Part shown: piece by piece, positions 31,561 through 40,810 of the stretch
Layout: the number at the start of each line of letters is the position of its first letter
Numbering within the stretch: the first letter of the stretch is position 1
NCBI GenBank assembly: GCA_904386005.1
Contig: CAJFKR010000004.1
Location: 1 to 64,000, forward strand
Length of the DNA stretch: 64,000 nucleotides
DNA from: Candidatus Flemingiibacterium merdigallinarum
Lineage (GTDB): Bacteria; Bacillota; Clostridia; Oscillospirales; CAG-272
Direction: 5' to 3'
Notes under the pieces: generated by a model
Database searches by the model: none
What the model was told of the DNA's origin: nothing
Seen by the model: only the letters and a program-made list of their open reading frames with translations
Translations under genes and position numbers: made by a program

Positions 31561-32784
31561 ATGGCAAGATTTACACTCCCGAGAGATATTTATCACGGCA
31601 AGGACGCGCTCGAAGCACTCAAGAGCTTTACCGGTAAGCGTGCTATGGTTTGCACCGGCGGCGGAAGCATGAAGCGTTTTGGCTTCCTCGATAAGGTAGT
31701 CTCCTACCTCAAGGAGGCAGGCATGGAGGTCGAGCTTTTCGAGGGCATCGAGCCCGACCCCTCTGTCGAAACGGTTATGCGCGGCGCTGAAGCCATGATG
31801 AAGTTCCAGCCCGACTGGATTGTCGCAATCGGCGGCGGTTCGCCTATCGACGCGGCTAAGGCTATGTGGATCAAGTATGAGTATCCGGAAGTTACCTTCG
31901 AGGATATGTGCAAGGTATTCGGCATCCCGACCCTGCGCCGCAAGGCTCATTTCTGCGCGATTTCGTCGACGTCCGGCACCGCTACCGAGGTCACCGCGTT
32001 CTCGATTATCACCGACTACTCAAAGGGCATCAAGTACCCGATCGCCGACTTTGAAATCACTCCCGACGTCGCTATCGTCGACCCCGAGCTCGCTCACACG
32101 ATGCCGAAGAAGCTGGTCGCTCACACCGGTATGGACGCTATGACCCACGCAATCGAAGCGTACGTTTCGACCGCGAATTGCGACTACACCGACCCGCTCG
32201 CGCTGCACGCGATCGAGATGATCGAGCATGACCTTGTCAAGTCCTACAACGACGACATGGACGCGCGCGACAGAATGCACAACGCACAGTGCCTTGCCGG
32301 AATGGCGTTCTCGAACGCTCTGCTCGGTATCGTTCACTCGATGGCACACAAGACCGGTGCTGCGTTCGCCGACTACGGCGCACACATCATTCACGGCGCG
32401 GCAAACGCTATGTACCTGCCGAAGGTAATCGCGTTCAACGCCAAGGACGAGACCGCGAAGAAGCGTTACGCGTACATAGTCGACCGCATGGAGATCTGCG
32501 ACAAGACCGCGTCCGACGACGACAAGGTAAAGGCGCTGATCGCCTACCTGCGCAAAATGAACGACGAGCTCAACATCCCGCACTGCATCAAGAACTACGG
32601 CGCGGACAGCTATCCCTGCGAGAACGGCTTCGTTCCCGAGAGCGTATTCCTCGAGCGTCTGCCTGAGATCGCGAAGAACGCTATCGGCGATGCCTGCACC
32701 GGCTCGAACCCGCGTCAGCCGAGCCAGGAAGAGATGGAGAAGCTCTTGAAGTGCTGCTACTACGACACTGAAGTCGATTTCTGA
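31561..32784 (+). CDS. Iron-containing alcohol dehydrogenase
   Basis: VAIGGGSPIDAAKAMW, GTATEVTAFSIITD, AMTHAIEAYVS, GIVHSMAHKTGAAFADYGAHIIHGAANAMYLP. Confidence 0.95.
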   Translation: MARFTLPRDIYHGKDALEALKSFTGKRAMVCTGGGSMKRFGFLDKVVSYLKEAGMEVELFEGIEPDPSVETVMRGAEAMMKFQPDWIVAIGGGSPIDAAKAMWIKYEYPEVTFEDMCKVFGIPTLRRKAHFCAISSTSGTATEVTAFSIITDYSKGIKYPIADFEITPDVAIVDPELAHTMPKKLVAHTGMDAMTHAIEAYVSTANCDYTDPLALHAIEMIEHDLVKSYNDDMDARDRMHNAQCLAGMAFSNALLGIVHSMAHKTGAAFADYGAHIIHGAANAMYLPKVIAFNAKDETAKKRYAYIVDRMEICDKTASDDDKVKALIAYLRKMNDELNIPHCIKNYGADSYPCENGFVPESVFLERLPEIAKNAIGDACTGSNPRQPSQEEMEKLLKCCYYDTEVDF

Positions 32785-32814
32785 TAAACCGCTTTCTTCT
32801 TGTATAGATAAAAT

Positions 32815-32848
32815 AAACGCACGACAGATTTTCTGCCGTGCGTTTTAC
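32815..32848 (+). terminator. Rho-independent terminator
   Basis: AAACGCACGACAGA...TCTGCCGTGCGTTTT. Confidence 0.85.
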
Positions 32849-32885
32849 TATTGAAGTAAAAAGTGCGGCAAATTATTAAAAACTA

Positions 32886-32914
32886 TTGACATATTGGCTG
32901 AATAATGGTATAAT
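32886..32914 (+). promoter_or_regulatory. Consensus sigma-A promoter
   Basis: TTGACA - 17 nt - TATAAT. Confidence 0.85.
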
Positions 32915-32992
32915 TTGATTACAATCATTGACTTGCTTATTGTTTATGAAAAGAATGATTGCGGAAATTCAATCGATTCTGGAGGTTGTATT

Positions 32993-33559
32993 ATGAAGAC
33001 AAAGACCATAATCAAGCGCCTCCTTGTTCTCGGCTGCATTGTTGCCGCACTGGCTTTGGCGGCGTTTGCCGGATATCTTACCTATGACCACGTTGGTTAT
33101 AAGCCGTTTGGCTCGATAGACGACGATGAGATTGAAACTCTGTTATTTACATATGACAGCGGTTCTCCTACAGAAAACTGGTTTGAAATAATCGATTATG
33201 AAATTCCGGAACTGTACTATGACTCTATTCTTGACGCTCTGAGAAATGTACGCGTATTTTTCCCGTATGAGGATCAGAATTTGGGCTATTACGGAAACGC
33301 GTACATTCTGTATACAATAGTCCTGAAAGACGGAACAAAGCACACGGCTGAAATCGTCGGTTGGTCAAAAAATGATATTGACACCGGATATTACCTGCGC
33401 GGCGAATCGGGAACCTTTCGGATAATGAAGGACGGCGTGCGAACCTATTTTGTGCGTGTGGACGGCGTGCTTTACGATATCCGCGACGAGCTGATCTATA
33501 CCGACCTGCGCGACTATTCGAGAGGGATAATCAACGAGTATGACCGTGAATATAATTGA
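32993..33559 (+). CDS. Membrane-anchored hypothetical protein
   Basis: ATG 32993 after GGAGGTTG; MKTKTIIKRLLVLGCIVAALALAAFAGYLTY anchor. Confidence 0.7.
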   Translation: MKTKTIIKRLLVLGCIVAALALAAFAGYLTYDHVGYKPFGSIDDDEIETLLFTYDSGSPTENWFEIIDYEIPELYYDSILDALRNVRVFFPYEDQNLGYYGNAYILYTIVLKDGTKHTAEIVGWSKNDIDTGYYLRGESGTFRIMKDGVRTYFVRVDGVLYDIRDELIYTDLRDYSRGIINEYDREYN

Positions 33560-33564
33560 ATGTT

Positions 33565-33605
33565 ACGCCCTGTTCAATGCCTTGGCTTGAACAGGGCGTT
33601 CCTTT
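33565..33605 (+). terminator. Terminator hairpin
   Basis: 13-bp perfect stem ACGCCCTGTTCAA / TTGAACAGGGCGT. Confidence 0.8.
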
Positions 33606-33637
33606 ATAAAAATTTTCACATTGTTCAGCACTCTTTA

Positions 33638-33666
33638 TTGACTTTCGGCGGCGCGTATGGTATCAT
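33638..33666 (+). promoter_or_regulatory. Sigma-A-type promoter
   Basis: TTGACT - 17 nt - TATCAT. Confidence 0.7.
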
Positions 33667-33721
33667 TTATTGTAGGATATCATAACAATAATGATAAATC
33701 CAACGTAAAACGACCCTTTGA

Positions 33722-33762
33722 CTTTGCTGTGCAAAGACGTCCGAATTTCGACAAGTGAAAGG
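33722..33762 (+). repeat. Decayed/partial copy (copy 5) of the dispersed element
   Basis: CTTTGC-TGT-GCAAAG hairpin then TTTCGACAAGTGAAAGG tail. Confidence 0.5.
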
Positions 33763-33783
33763 TAGCTTTGCGTATGCAAAGTC

Positions 33784-35847
33784 ATGGATATAATAACTAT
33801 GTATACTGAATTTCTGCCGCTCTCTCGCGCCGAAGCTGACGCGCGTGGGTGGGACCGCCCCGATTTCGTCTATGTCACCGGCGACGCGTATGTCGACCAC
33901 CCGAGCTTCGGCGTCGCGATTATCTCGCGTGTCCTTGAAGCCGAGGGCTTCCGCGTCGCGATATTGTCGCAGCCCGACTACAAGTCCTGCGACGCCTTCC
34001 GCGAATACGGACGCCCGCGTCTCGGCTTTCTCGTCACCGCCGGAAATATCGACTCGATGGTCGCGCACTATACCGTATCGAAAAAACGCCGCTCGTACGA
34101 TTACTACTCGCCCGGAGGCAGGATGGGACTGCGCCCCGACCGCGCGACTATCGTCTACTGCAACCGCATACGCGAAGCCTTCGGCGACGTGCCGATAATA
34201 CTCGGCGGACTCGAAGCCTCGCTGCGCCGGCTCGCGCACTACGACTACTGGGACGACAAGGTGCGCCGCAGTATATTGGTAGACTCGCGCGCCGACTTAC
34301 TCACCTACGGCATGGGCGAGAATATCCTGCGCCGCGTCGCCGAGCTGCTCGACCGCGGCGTGCCGATAAAGAAGATACACGATGTGCGCGGCACGGTATA
34401 TCTGACGAGCCGCGACGACAAGCCGCATTTCGACGTCGGCGGCGAATGGAATTATGACGACCTGAAAGCCGACTGTAAGCTCTACGCCGAGGCGTTCGGC
34501 GTGCAGTACAAGAACACCGACGCTGTAACCGGCAAGGCGCTCGTCGAATACTATGACAATAAAATGCTCGTGCAGAACCCGCCGATGCCGCCGCTCGAGC
34601 GCGACGAGCTCGACGCGGTCTACGCGCTCCCATATACCCGCCGTCCTCACCCGAGCTATGACAGCGTCGGCGGAGTTCCGGCTATAGCCGAGGTCGAGAT
34701 GTCGATAACGCACAACCGCGGCTGTTTCGGCGGCTGCAATTTCTGCGCACTGGCCTTTCATCAGGGCAGAACCGTGCGCTCGCGCTCGATCGAGTCGGTT
34801 GTCAATGAGGCGAAGCTCATCACCGAGTCGCCTAATTTCAAAGGCTACATCAACGACATCGGAGGTCCGACCGCGAATTTCCGCTATCCCGCCTGCGAGA
34901 AGCAGAAGACTCAGGGCGTCTGCGCAAACCGGAAGTGTCTCGCGCCGAAGCCCTGCCCGAATCTTATCGCCGACCATTCGGAATATATCGAGCTGCTCCG
35001 CCGCGTCGAGAGCCTGCCTAAAGTGAAAAAGGTGTTCATTCGTTCGGGCATACGCTTTGACTATATGCTCGCCGACAAGGATGAGAGCTTCTTCAAGAAG
35101 CTGGTGCGCGATCATGTCAGCGGTCAATTAAAGGTCGCGCCCGAGCACTGCTCGAACGCGGTGTTATGCGAGATGGGCAAGCCGCCGATCGAGGTTTTCG
35201 AGCGGTTCAAGCGCCGTTTCTTTGAGCTTACTAAGAGCATCGGCAAGGAGCAGTACCTCGTCCCCTACCTGATGTCGAGCCACCCGGGCAGCCGGCTTTC
35301 CGACGCGGTCGAGCTGGCGGTATATCTCAAAAAATGGGGCTACTCTCCCGAACAGGTGCAGGACTTCTACCCGACTCCCGGCACGGCGTCGACGGTAATG
35401 TATTACACCGGAATCGACCCTCTGACGATGAAGCCGGTTTACTGTGCGCACGATTATGAGGAAAAACGTATGCAGCGCGCGCTGTTACAGTACAGCCGTC
35501 CGGACAATGCCGAGCTTGTGCGCCGCGCGCTCGAGAAGTGTCACCGCACCGACCTCATCGGATATGGTCCCGACTGTCTTGCGAGGCCGCGCTCGGGTAA
35601 CGGCGGCAGCAGATCGCAGAGAGACGCGAAGTCGAACAAGGATGTAAAATCGCGCTCCGGTCAAAATCAGCCGTCATTGCGCGTGAGCAGAGAAGCGTCT
35701 GACCGCTCACGGAATCGCGGTCACCAAAAAGACAGCGGCAGACCTATTACAAAGGGCGGACGCGCCGACAATAAATCTCAAGCGTTTTCCGGCAAGAAGG
35801 CTCAAGCATCCAATGATAAGAACCGCGGCGGGTATCCTCACCGATAA
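33784..35847 (+). CDS. YgiQ family radical SAM protein
   Basis: CFGGCNFCALAFHQGRTVRSRS (CxxxCxxC), EMSITHNRGCFGGC, PEHCSNAVLCEMGKP, lysine/arginine/serine-rich C-terminal tail. Confidence 0.93.
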   Translation: MDIITMYTEFLPLSRAEADARGWDRPDFVYVTGDAYVDHPSFGVAIISRVLEAEGFRVAILSQPDYKSCDAFREYGRPRLGFLVTAGNIDSMVAHYTVSKKRRSYDYYSPGGRMGLRPDRATIVYCNRIREAFGDVPIILGGLEASLRRLAHYDYWDDKVRRSILVDSRADLLTYGMGENILRRVAELLDRGVPIKKIHDVRGTVYLTSRDDKPHFDVGGEWNYDDLKADCKLYAEAFGVQYKNTDAVTGKALVEYYDNKMLVQNPPMPPLERDELDAVYALPYTRRPHPSYDSVGGVPAIAEVEMSITHNRGCFGGCNFCALAFHQGRTVRSRSIESVVNEAKLITESPNFKGYINDIGGPTANFRYPACEKQKTQGVCANRKCLAPKPCPNLIADHSEYIELLRRVESLPKVKKVFIRSGIRFDYMLADKDESFFKKLVRDHVSGQLKVAPEHCSNAVLCEMGKPPIEVFERFKRRFFELTKSIGKEQYLVPYLMSSHPGSRLSDAVELAVYLKKWGYSPEQVQDFYPTPGTASTVMYYTGIDPLTMKPVYCAHDYEEKRMQRALLQYSRPDNAELVRRALEKCHRTDLIGYGPDCLARPRSGNGGSRSQRDAKSNKDVKSRSGQNQPSLRVSREASDRSRNRGHQKDSGRPITKGGRADNKSQAFSGKKAQASNDKNRGGYPHR

Positions 35848-36001
35848 ACGTTTTCCGGCGGAATATTACATTATCATTACATTTACAAATATCCTCTTGC
35901 AAAATTCCGCAGGATGGTGTATCATATATTCATGACAGTGAGCCGCCGCTCGATTGTGAAAACGGCTCGGGGCAACAGTATTTACGAAAGGACTGAATAA
36001 G

Positions 36002-36286
36002 ATGCCGATGCAGACGCAAGACAAGGAAGAACAGGGCTTCGACAAATCGAAGACCATAACCTTTACCGTCCACGACGAAAAGGAAAATGAAATGAAGCGC
36101 ATACTCTCCGCAATTTACGAAGCTTTGCGTGAAAAGGGATACAACCCGATAAATCAGATCGTGGGATATATCCTCTCCGAAGACCCGACCTATATTACAA
36201 ACTACAAGAACGCACGCAGCCTTATCCGCCGCATCGACCGTGACGAGCTTCTCAACGCGCTTGTGAGAAATTATCTCGGACTCTGA
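36002..36286 (+). CDS. IreB family regulatory phosphoprotein (DUF965/UPF0297)
   Basis: [79 protein letters not shown]. Confidence 0.95.
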   Translation: MPMQTQDKEEQGFDKSKTITFTVHDEKENEMKRILSAIYEALREKGYNPINQIVGYILSEDPTYITNYKNARSLIRRIDRDELLNALVRNYLGL

Positions 36287-36310
36287 TCGGGCGGCAGAAT
36301 ATCCCGATAA

Positions 36311-37264
36311 ATGGAAATATATAATCTTTCGACAATGAAAAGGGAGGAGAGGGCGGTCTCTCCTCTTTCACCCGAGAGCGACCGCGGCTTCGCGGTCGCG
36401 CTCGGCAGCTTTGACGGAATTCACGCTGGTCACGTCGCGCTGATCACACGCGCCGTCAGTGCCGCGCGTCAGCGCGGACTATATTCGGCCGTCTGGACCT
36501 TCCGCGACGACGCGTCGCAATTGCCCGGAAAGAAGGGCACGCGCGTGATAACAACTCTCAAAGAAAAGCTCGGACTCATAGCCTCGCTCGGCGTAGATTA
36601 TGCGCTGCTCGAGGATTTTTCGCGTGTCAGAGACTATTCGCCCGATTATTTTGTGAATCAGCTGCTGCGGGTCGACTGTAACACCAAGCTCGCGGTCTGC
36701 GGCTTTAATTTCCGCTTCGGCAAGGGCGGACTCGGAGACTGCGACACGCTGTGCGAGCTGATGGGCAGTGAGAATTGTATCGTGGTGCCTCCGGTCTACC
36801 GCGCCGGTCATTTGGTCAGCTCGAGCGCGATCAGACTGCTCATATCCGCAGGCGAAATGGAGCAGGCGGCGGAGCTTTTGACCCGCCCTTTCTTCATCGA
36901 CTTTCCGGTCGTACACGGAAAACAGCTCGGACGAACTATCGGCATACCGACGATAAATCAGGAATTTCCCGAGGGGCACGTGATCCCGAAAAACGGCATC
37001 TACGCCTGCACGGTCGAGATTGCCGACGACATATTCCTCGGAGTCGCGAACGTCGGCGTGCGTCCGACCGTCGACCACGATCCTGCGCATATCAACTGCG
37101 AGACTCACATCATCAACTACAACGGCTGGCTGTACGGCAAGAACATCAAGGTTTCGTTCTACAAGCGAATACGCGACGAGATCAAATTCCCGTCGGTCGA
37201 CGAGCTGAGGGCGCAGATAAAGCGCGATATCGCGTCGGCTATCGATTATTTTTCGAAGAAGTGA
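36311..37264 (+). CDS. ribF: Bifunctional riboflavin kinase/FAD synthetase
   Basis: ALGSFDGIHAGHVALI, VCGFNFRFGKGGLGD, VVHGKQLGRTIGIPTINQ, GVANVGVRPTV. Confidence 0.95.
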   Translation: MEIYNLSTMKREERAVSPLSPESDRGFAVALGSFDGIHAGHVALITRAVSAARQRGLYSAVWTFRDDASQLPGKKGTRVITTLKEKLGLIASLGVDYALLEDFSRVRDYSPDYFVNQLLRVDCNTKLAVCGFNFRFGKGGLGDCDTLCELMGSENCIVVPPVYRAGHLVSSSAIRLLISAGEMEQAAELLTRPFFIDFPVVHGKQLGRTIGIPTINQEFPEGHVIPKNGIYACTVEIADDIFLGVANVGVRPTVDHDPAHINCETHIINYNGWLYGKNIKVSFYKRIRDEIKFPSVDELRAQIKRDIASAIDYFSKK

Positions 37265-37288
37265 TCCCAGAAAAGGTGATCCCATAAG

Positions 37289-38881
37289 ATGAAATATAGA
37301 ATTACCCTATTCGAGCGTATGCTCTCGCTTATACTCGCGCTTACAATGACGGCGGTTATGCTGGCGTCGGGCGTATATGTACGCGCTGCCGATGTCGATA
37401 CCGGCGCGGTAAGTACCGCTGGAACTGACAGTACCGCCGCAACTGACAGTACCGCTGGAACTGACAGTACCGCCGCAACTGACAGTACCGCTGGAACTGA
37501 CAGTACCGCCGCTGCTGACAGTACTGCCGCAACTGACAGTACTGCCGCAACTGACAGTACCGCTGCCGGCGACAATGGCGCGTCAGGCTCGGTCGACATA
37601 TCCGACGCGACCGAACCCGCTGACACCTCGGATGAGTCGGACGAGGACTCCAACCCCATGCCAACCGTCGACCACGCGAACGCCGCTTGTGTCTACAACA
37701 TCGAGAACGACCGCTACATCTTTGACAAAAACAAGGACGAGCAGATCTATCCGGCGTCGACGGTCAAGCTGATGACCGCGATACTCGCCGTCGAGGCGTT
37801 CGGCGAAGACCTCGACCGCGAAATCACCGCGACGTCCGAGGCGCTCGGCGCGACGTCAGGCAACAACATCGCGATAAAGCGCGACGAGGTATTGACCGCC
37901 GAGCAGCTGCTATACGCGCTGATCTGCGGCTGCGCGAACGACGCGGCGAATGTGCTGGCAGTCGAGATCGCCGGAAGCATCGAGGGCTTCGTCGTGATGA
38001 TGAACCAAAAGGCGAGGGAGCTCGGCGCGGTCAACACAAACTACATGAACCCGACGGGTATGCACCACCCCGCGATGGTGACGACCGCGGCGGATACCGC
38101 GCTGATCGCGGCTGAAGCCGCGAAAAACGAGCTGATAGTCGAGATGTCGACCGTCGAAAAATACACGATTGAAGCCACGAACAAGCAGCCGCAGCGGATT
38201 ATCTTCAACAAGAACTACTACTATTCGTCGAATATGGAGTATATCTACCGCTGGAGTGTGCCGCGCGGACTGAATGCCGGCTACACCGCGGAGGGCGGCT
38301 ACTGCATCGCGACGTCGGCGGCGCGCGACGGACTGACTTATATAATCATCGTAATGGGCGCGCGGGCGGACGACAAATATATCTACTCCTACACCGAGGC
38401 GGCCGACCTCATCAATTGGGCGCTGTACGCTTATGGCTACGTGAAAGTGCTGACCACGTCGAGTATGATCTGTGAGGTGCCGGTCAAGCTCGCGAGCAAG
38501 GTCGACTATGTGACCCTGTTCCCGTCGTCCGACATCGAGCTTTACCTGCCGGTCGACGTCGACCTGTCGAACGACGTGCAGATAAGCTGGCAGCTGACGG
38601 TCGACTCATTCACCGCGCCGGTCGATGAGGGAGAGGTCGGCGGAACACTGACCGCGACCTACAAGGGCGAGAGTCTCGGCAGCTACGAGCTGATTACGAA
38701 AAGCAGTGTGAACCGAAGCAACATATTGTATATAGTTGACCTTGCGAGACAGCTGGTCGAGACGCAGCAGTTCAAGACGGTGGTTGTCATTGTCGTCATA
38801 CTGTTTGTCGGATATATCGGTGTCTCGTTCCTGCTCGCGTACAATTCGCGTCAGCGCAGAAGCCGCGGTCGGAGACGATAG
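37289..38881 (+). CDS. D-alanyl-D-alanine carboxypeptidase-like (PBP5/DacF family) membrane protein
   Basis: Signal peptide, Ser/Thr/Ala/Asp repeat linker, ASTVKLMTAILAVEAF (SxxK), C-terminal TM; motifs 2 and 3 atypical (see findings). Confidence 0.85.
   Translation: MKYRITLFERMLSLILALTMTAVMLASGVYVRAADVDTGAVSTAGTDSTAATDSTAGTDSTAATDSTAGTDSTAAADSTAATDSTAATDSTAAGDNGASGSVDISDATEPADTSDESDEDSNPMPTVDHANAACVYNIENDRYIFDKNKDEQIYPASTVKLMTAILAVEAFGEDLDREITATSEALGATSGNNIAIKRDEVLTAEQLLYALICGCANDAANVLAVEIAGSIEGFVVMMNQKARELGAVNTNYMNPTGMHHPAMVTTAADTALIAAEAAKNELIVEMSTVEKYTIEATNKQPQRIIFNKNYYYSSNMEYIYRWSVPRGLNAGYTAEGGYCIATSAARDGLTYIIIVMGARADDKYIYSYTEAADLINWALYAYGYVKVLTTSSMICEVPVKLASKVDYVTLFPSSDIELYLPVDVDLSNDVQISWQLTVDSFTAPVDEGEVGGTLTATYKGESLGSYELITKSSVNRSNILYIVDLARQLVETQQFKTVVVIVVILFVGYIGVSFLLAYNSRQRRSRGRRR
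37411..37566 (+). repeat. 18-bp in-frame tandem repeat (TDSTAA/TDSTAG), about 8.5 units
   Basis: Repeating ACTGACAGTACCGCCGCA / ACTGACAGTACCGCTGGA. Confidence 0.95.
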
Positions 38882-39047
38882 CCGTTCAGAAAAAGTTTAC
38901 AAATGACCGGTTGCAGTGTCGAGCTTTATATGATATAATATTTTTGTATAGGCAGTGGGATCAGCGAGTGAATGGCTTAGCGATGACATTGAGAAGATTC
39001 GCTAAAACAAATTAACTTTAATTTTCACTCATATCCGGAGCTCGCGC

Positions 39048-39077
39048 TTGACAACACTGAACACAAAATAGGATACA
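39048..39077 (+). promoter_or_regulatory. Promoter for the T-box/pheS leader
   Basis: TTGACA followed by a GATACA-like -10 at about 18 nt. Confidence 0.5.
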
Positions 39078-39082
39078 ACTTG

Positions 39083-39440
39083 ATTAAATGCTATGATGAG
39101 GTCTGCGCCCGCGGCACTGACAGACAGAGAGAACCGTCACCGGCTGAAAGCGGTTTTGTTATGTGCGTGGGATTGCGTTTCGCCTCGGAGCAGAGTCGGT
39201 CAACATGATGCGTGGCGGGATGGCAGGGTCGCCTGTCCGTTGATATTTGTGACAAGCGCAAAATATTTGCGGAAAACACAAATATACGTAAGTAGCCGAC
39301 TACGTTTACCGGCGTTATTCGGTCAGAGTGCATCGTCCGTACACGGACTGTGAACACAGGTGGTACCGCGGGGTACGCATTTTCCGTTATCGGAATTATG
39401 CCGCTTCGTCCTTGTTTATACGAGGACGGGCGGCTTTTTT
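39083..39440 (+). promoter_or_regulatory. T-box leader upstream of pheS
   Basis: GATGAGG ... CAGAGAG ... CCTCGGAG of stem I, T-box core ACAGGTGGTACCGCGG (39356-39371), terminator CGTCCTTG...CGAGGACGGGCGGC-TTTTTT; predicted specifier TTC (Phe). Confidence 0.93.
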
Positions 39441-39476
39441 AGTTAGGAATGAGGAGTTAGGAGTGAGGAGTTGAGG

Positions 39477-39505
39477 TTGAAAAATTCCCTGCGAGAATTT
39501 TTCAA
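39477..39505 (+). repeat. Inverted repeat flanked by AGTTAGGA/GAGGAGT iterations
   Basis: TTGAAAAATTC-CCTGCGA-GAATTTTTCAA preceded by GAGGAGTTAGGAGTGAGGAGTTGAGG. Confidence 0.8.
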
Positions 39506-39696
39506 CATTATATTTTCCATATTATATAGCGAGTGATTTATTAGAAGGATGTTTGGTGTCAAGTGAGAAGTGAGGCTGAAACCCGCTATGGCAGGCACGA
39601 ATTGATATTCAGTGCTTGATTTCACATTATTCCATACTTGATTTTACATCATAATTATATTTTTCATTACCGCATTGACAGTGATAATAGCAATTT

Positions 39697-40728
39697 TTGG
39701 AAAGGATTTTTGCCATGAAAGAAAAACTTGAACAGATACGCGCCGCGGCGGCTGAACAGCTGAACGCCGTGGGAGCCGACCTCGAGGCGATACGCATTCG
39801 CTTCCTCGGCAAAAAGGGCGAGCTGACCGCGGTGCTGCGCGGAATGGGACAGCTCTCCTCCGAGGAGCGTCCGGTCATAGGTCAGCTCGCGAACGAGGTG
39901 CGCGAGTATATCGAGCGATTGATTGCCGAAAAGACCGAGTCGCAGAAGCGCGAAGCGCTTGAAAACAAGCTGAAAAGCGAGCGGCTCGACGTCACTATGC
40001 CCGGCAGGGCTCCCGAGCTCGGCTGCCGCCATCCGCTCGAGCAGGTGCGCCGCGAGCTCGAGGACCTGTTCGTCGGCATGGGCTTCAGCATCGTCGACGG
40101 TCCCGAGGTCGAATACGACTACTACAACTTCCAAGCGCTGAACATCCCCGAAAATCATCCGGCGCGCGACACGCAGGACACCTTCTACATCACCGACAAC
40201 ATTCTGCTGCGCTCGCAGACCTCGTCGGTTCAGGTGCGCGTAATGGAGCAGCAGAAGCCGCCGATCCGCGTGATCTCGCCCGGCAGAGTCTACCGTTCGG
40301 ACGCGGTCGACGCGTCGCACTCGCCGATGTTCCACCAATTAGAGGGCTTGGTCGTCGAGCGCGGGATAACGATGGGCGACCTCAAGGGCACGCTCGAGAC
40401 CTTCGCTAAGGCCATGTTCGGCGAGTCGACGCAGATTCGCTTCCGTCCGCACCACTTCCCGTTCACTGAGCCGTCTGCCGAGGTCGACGTCTCCTGCTTC
40501 GCCTGCGGCGGCAAGGGCTGCAAGCTCTGCAAGGGCGAGGGCTGGCTCGAGATTCTCGGTGCGGGCATGGTACACCCGAACGTGCTGCGCGGCTGCGACA
40601 TCGACCCGGACGAATACAGCGGCTTCGCGTTCGGCATGGGTATTGAGCGCGTGACAATGATAAAATACGGCATTGATGATATGCGCTATCTGTACGAGAA
40701 CGACATCCGCTTCTTGTCGCAGTTCTAA
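39697..40728 (+). CDS. pheS: Phenylalanyl-tRNA synthetase alpha subunit
   Basis: [86 protein letters not shown]; start may be the ATG at 39715. Confidence 0.97.
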   Translation: MERIFAMKEKLEQIRAAAAEQLNAVGADLEAIRIRFLGKKGELTAVLRGMGQLSSEERPVIGQLANEVREYIERLIAEKTESQKREALENKLKSERLDVTMPGRAPELGCRHPLEQVRRELEDLFVGMGFSIVDGPEVEYDYYNFQALNIPENHPARDTQDTFYITDNILLRSQTSSVQVRVMEQQKPPIRVISPGRVYRSDAVDASHSPMFHQLEGLVVERGITMGDLKGTLETFAKAMFGESTQIRFRPHHFPFTEPSAEVDVSCFACGGKGCKLCKGEGWLEILGAGMVHPNVLRGCDIDPDEYSGFAFGMGIERVTMIKYGIDDMRYLYENDIRFLSQF

Positions 40729-40810
40729 AAAATAATAACAGCGGATTGACCATATACGACAATGGAGCCGCGATTTGCGCGGCAAATAAACGACCACGCA
40801 TACGATATGA

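Noticed and set aside
37411-37566. Possible CRISPR-like array
   Set aside because: Repeats are contiguous, 18 bp, in frame within a protein-coding gene and lack spacers
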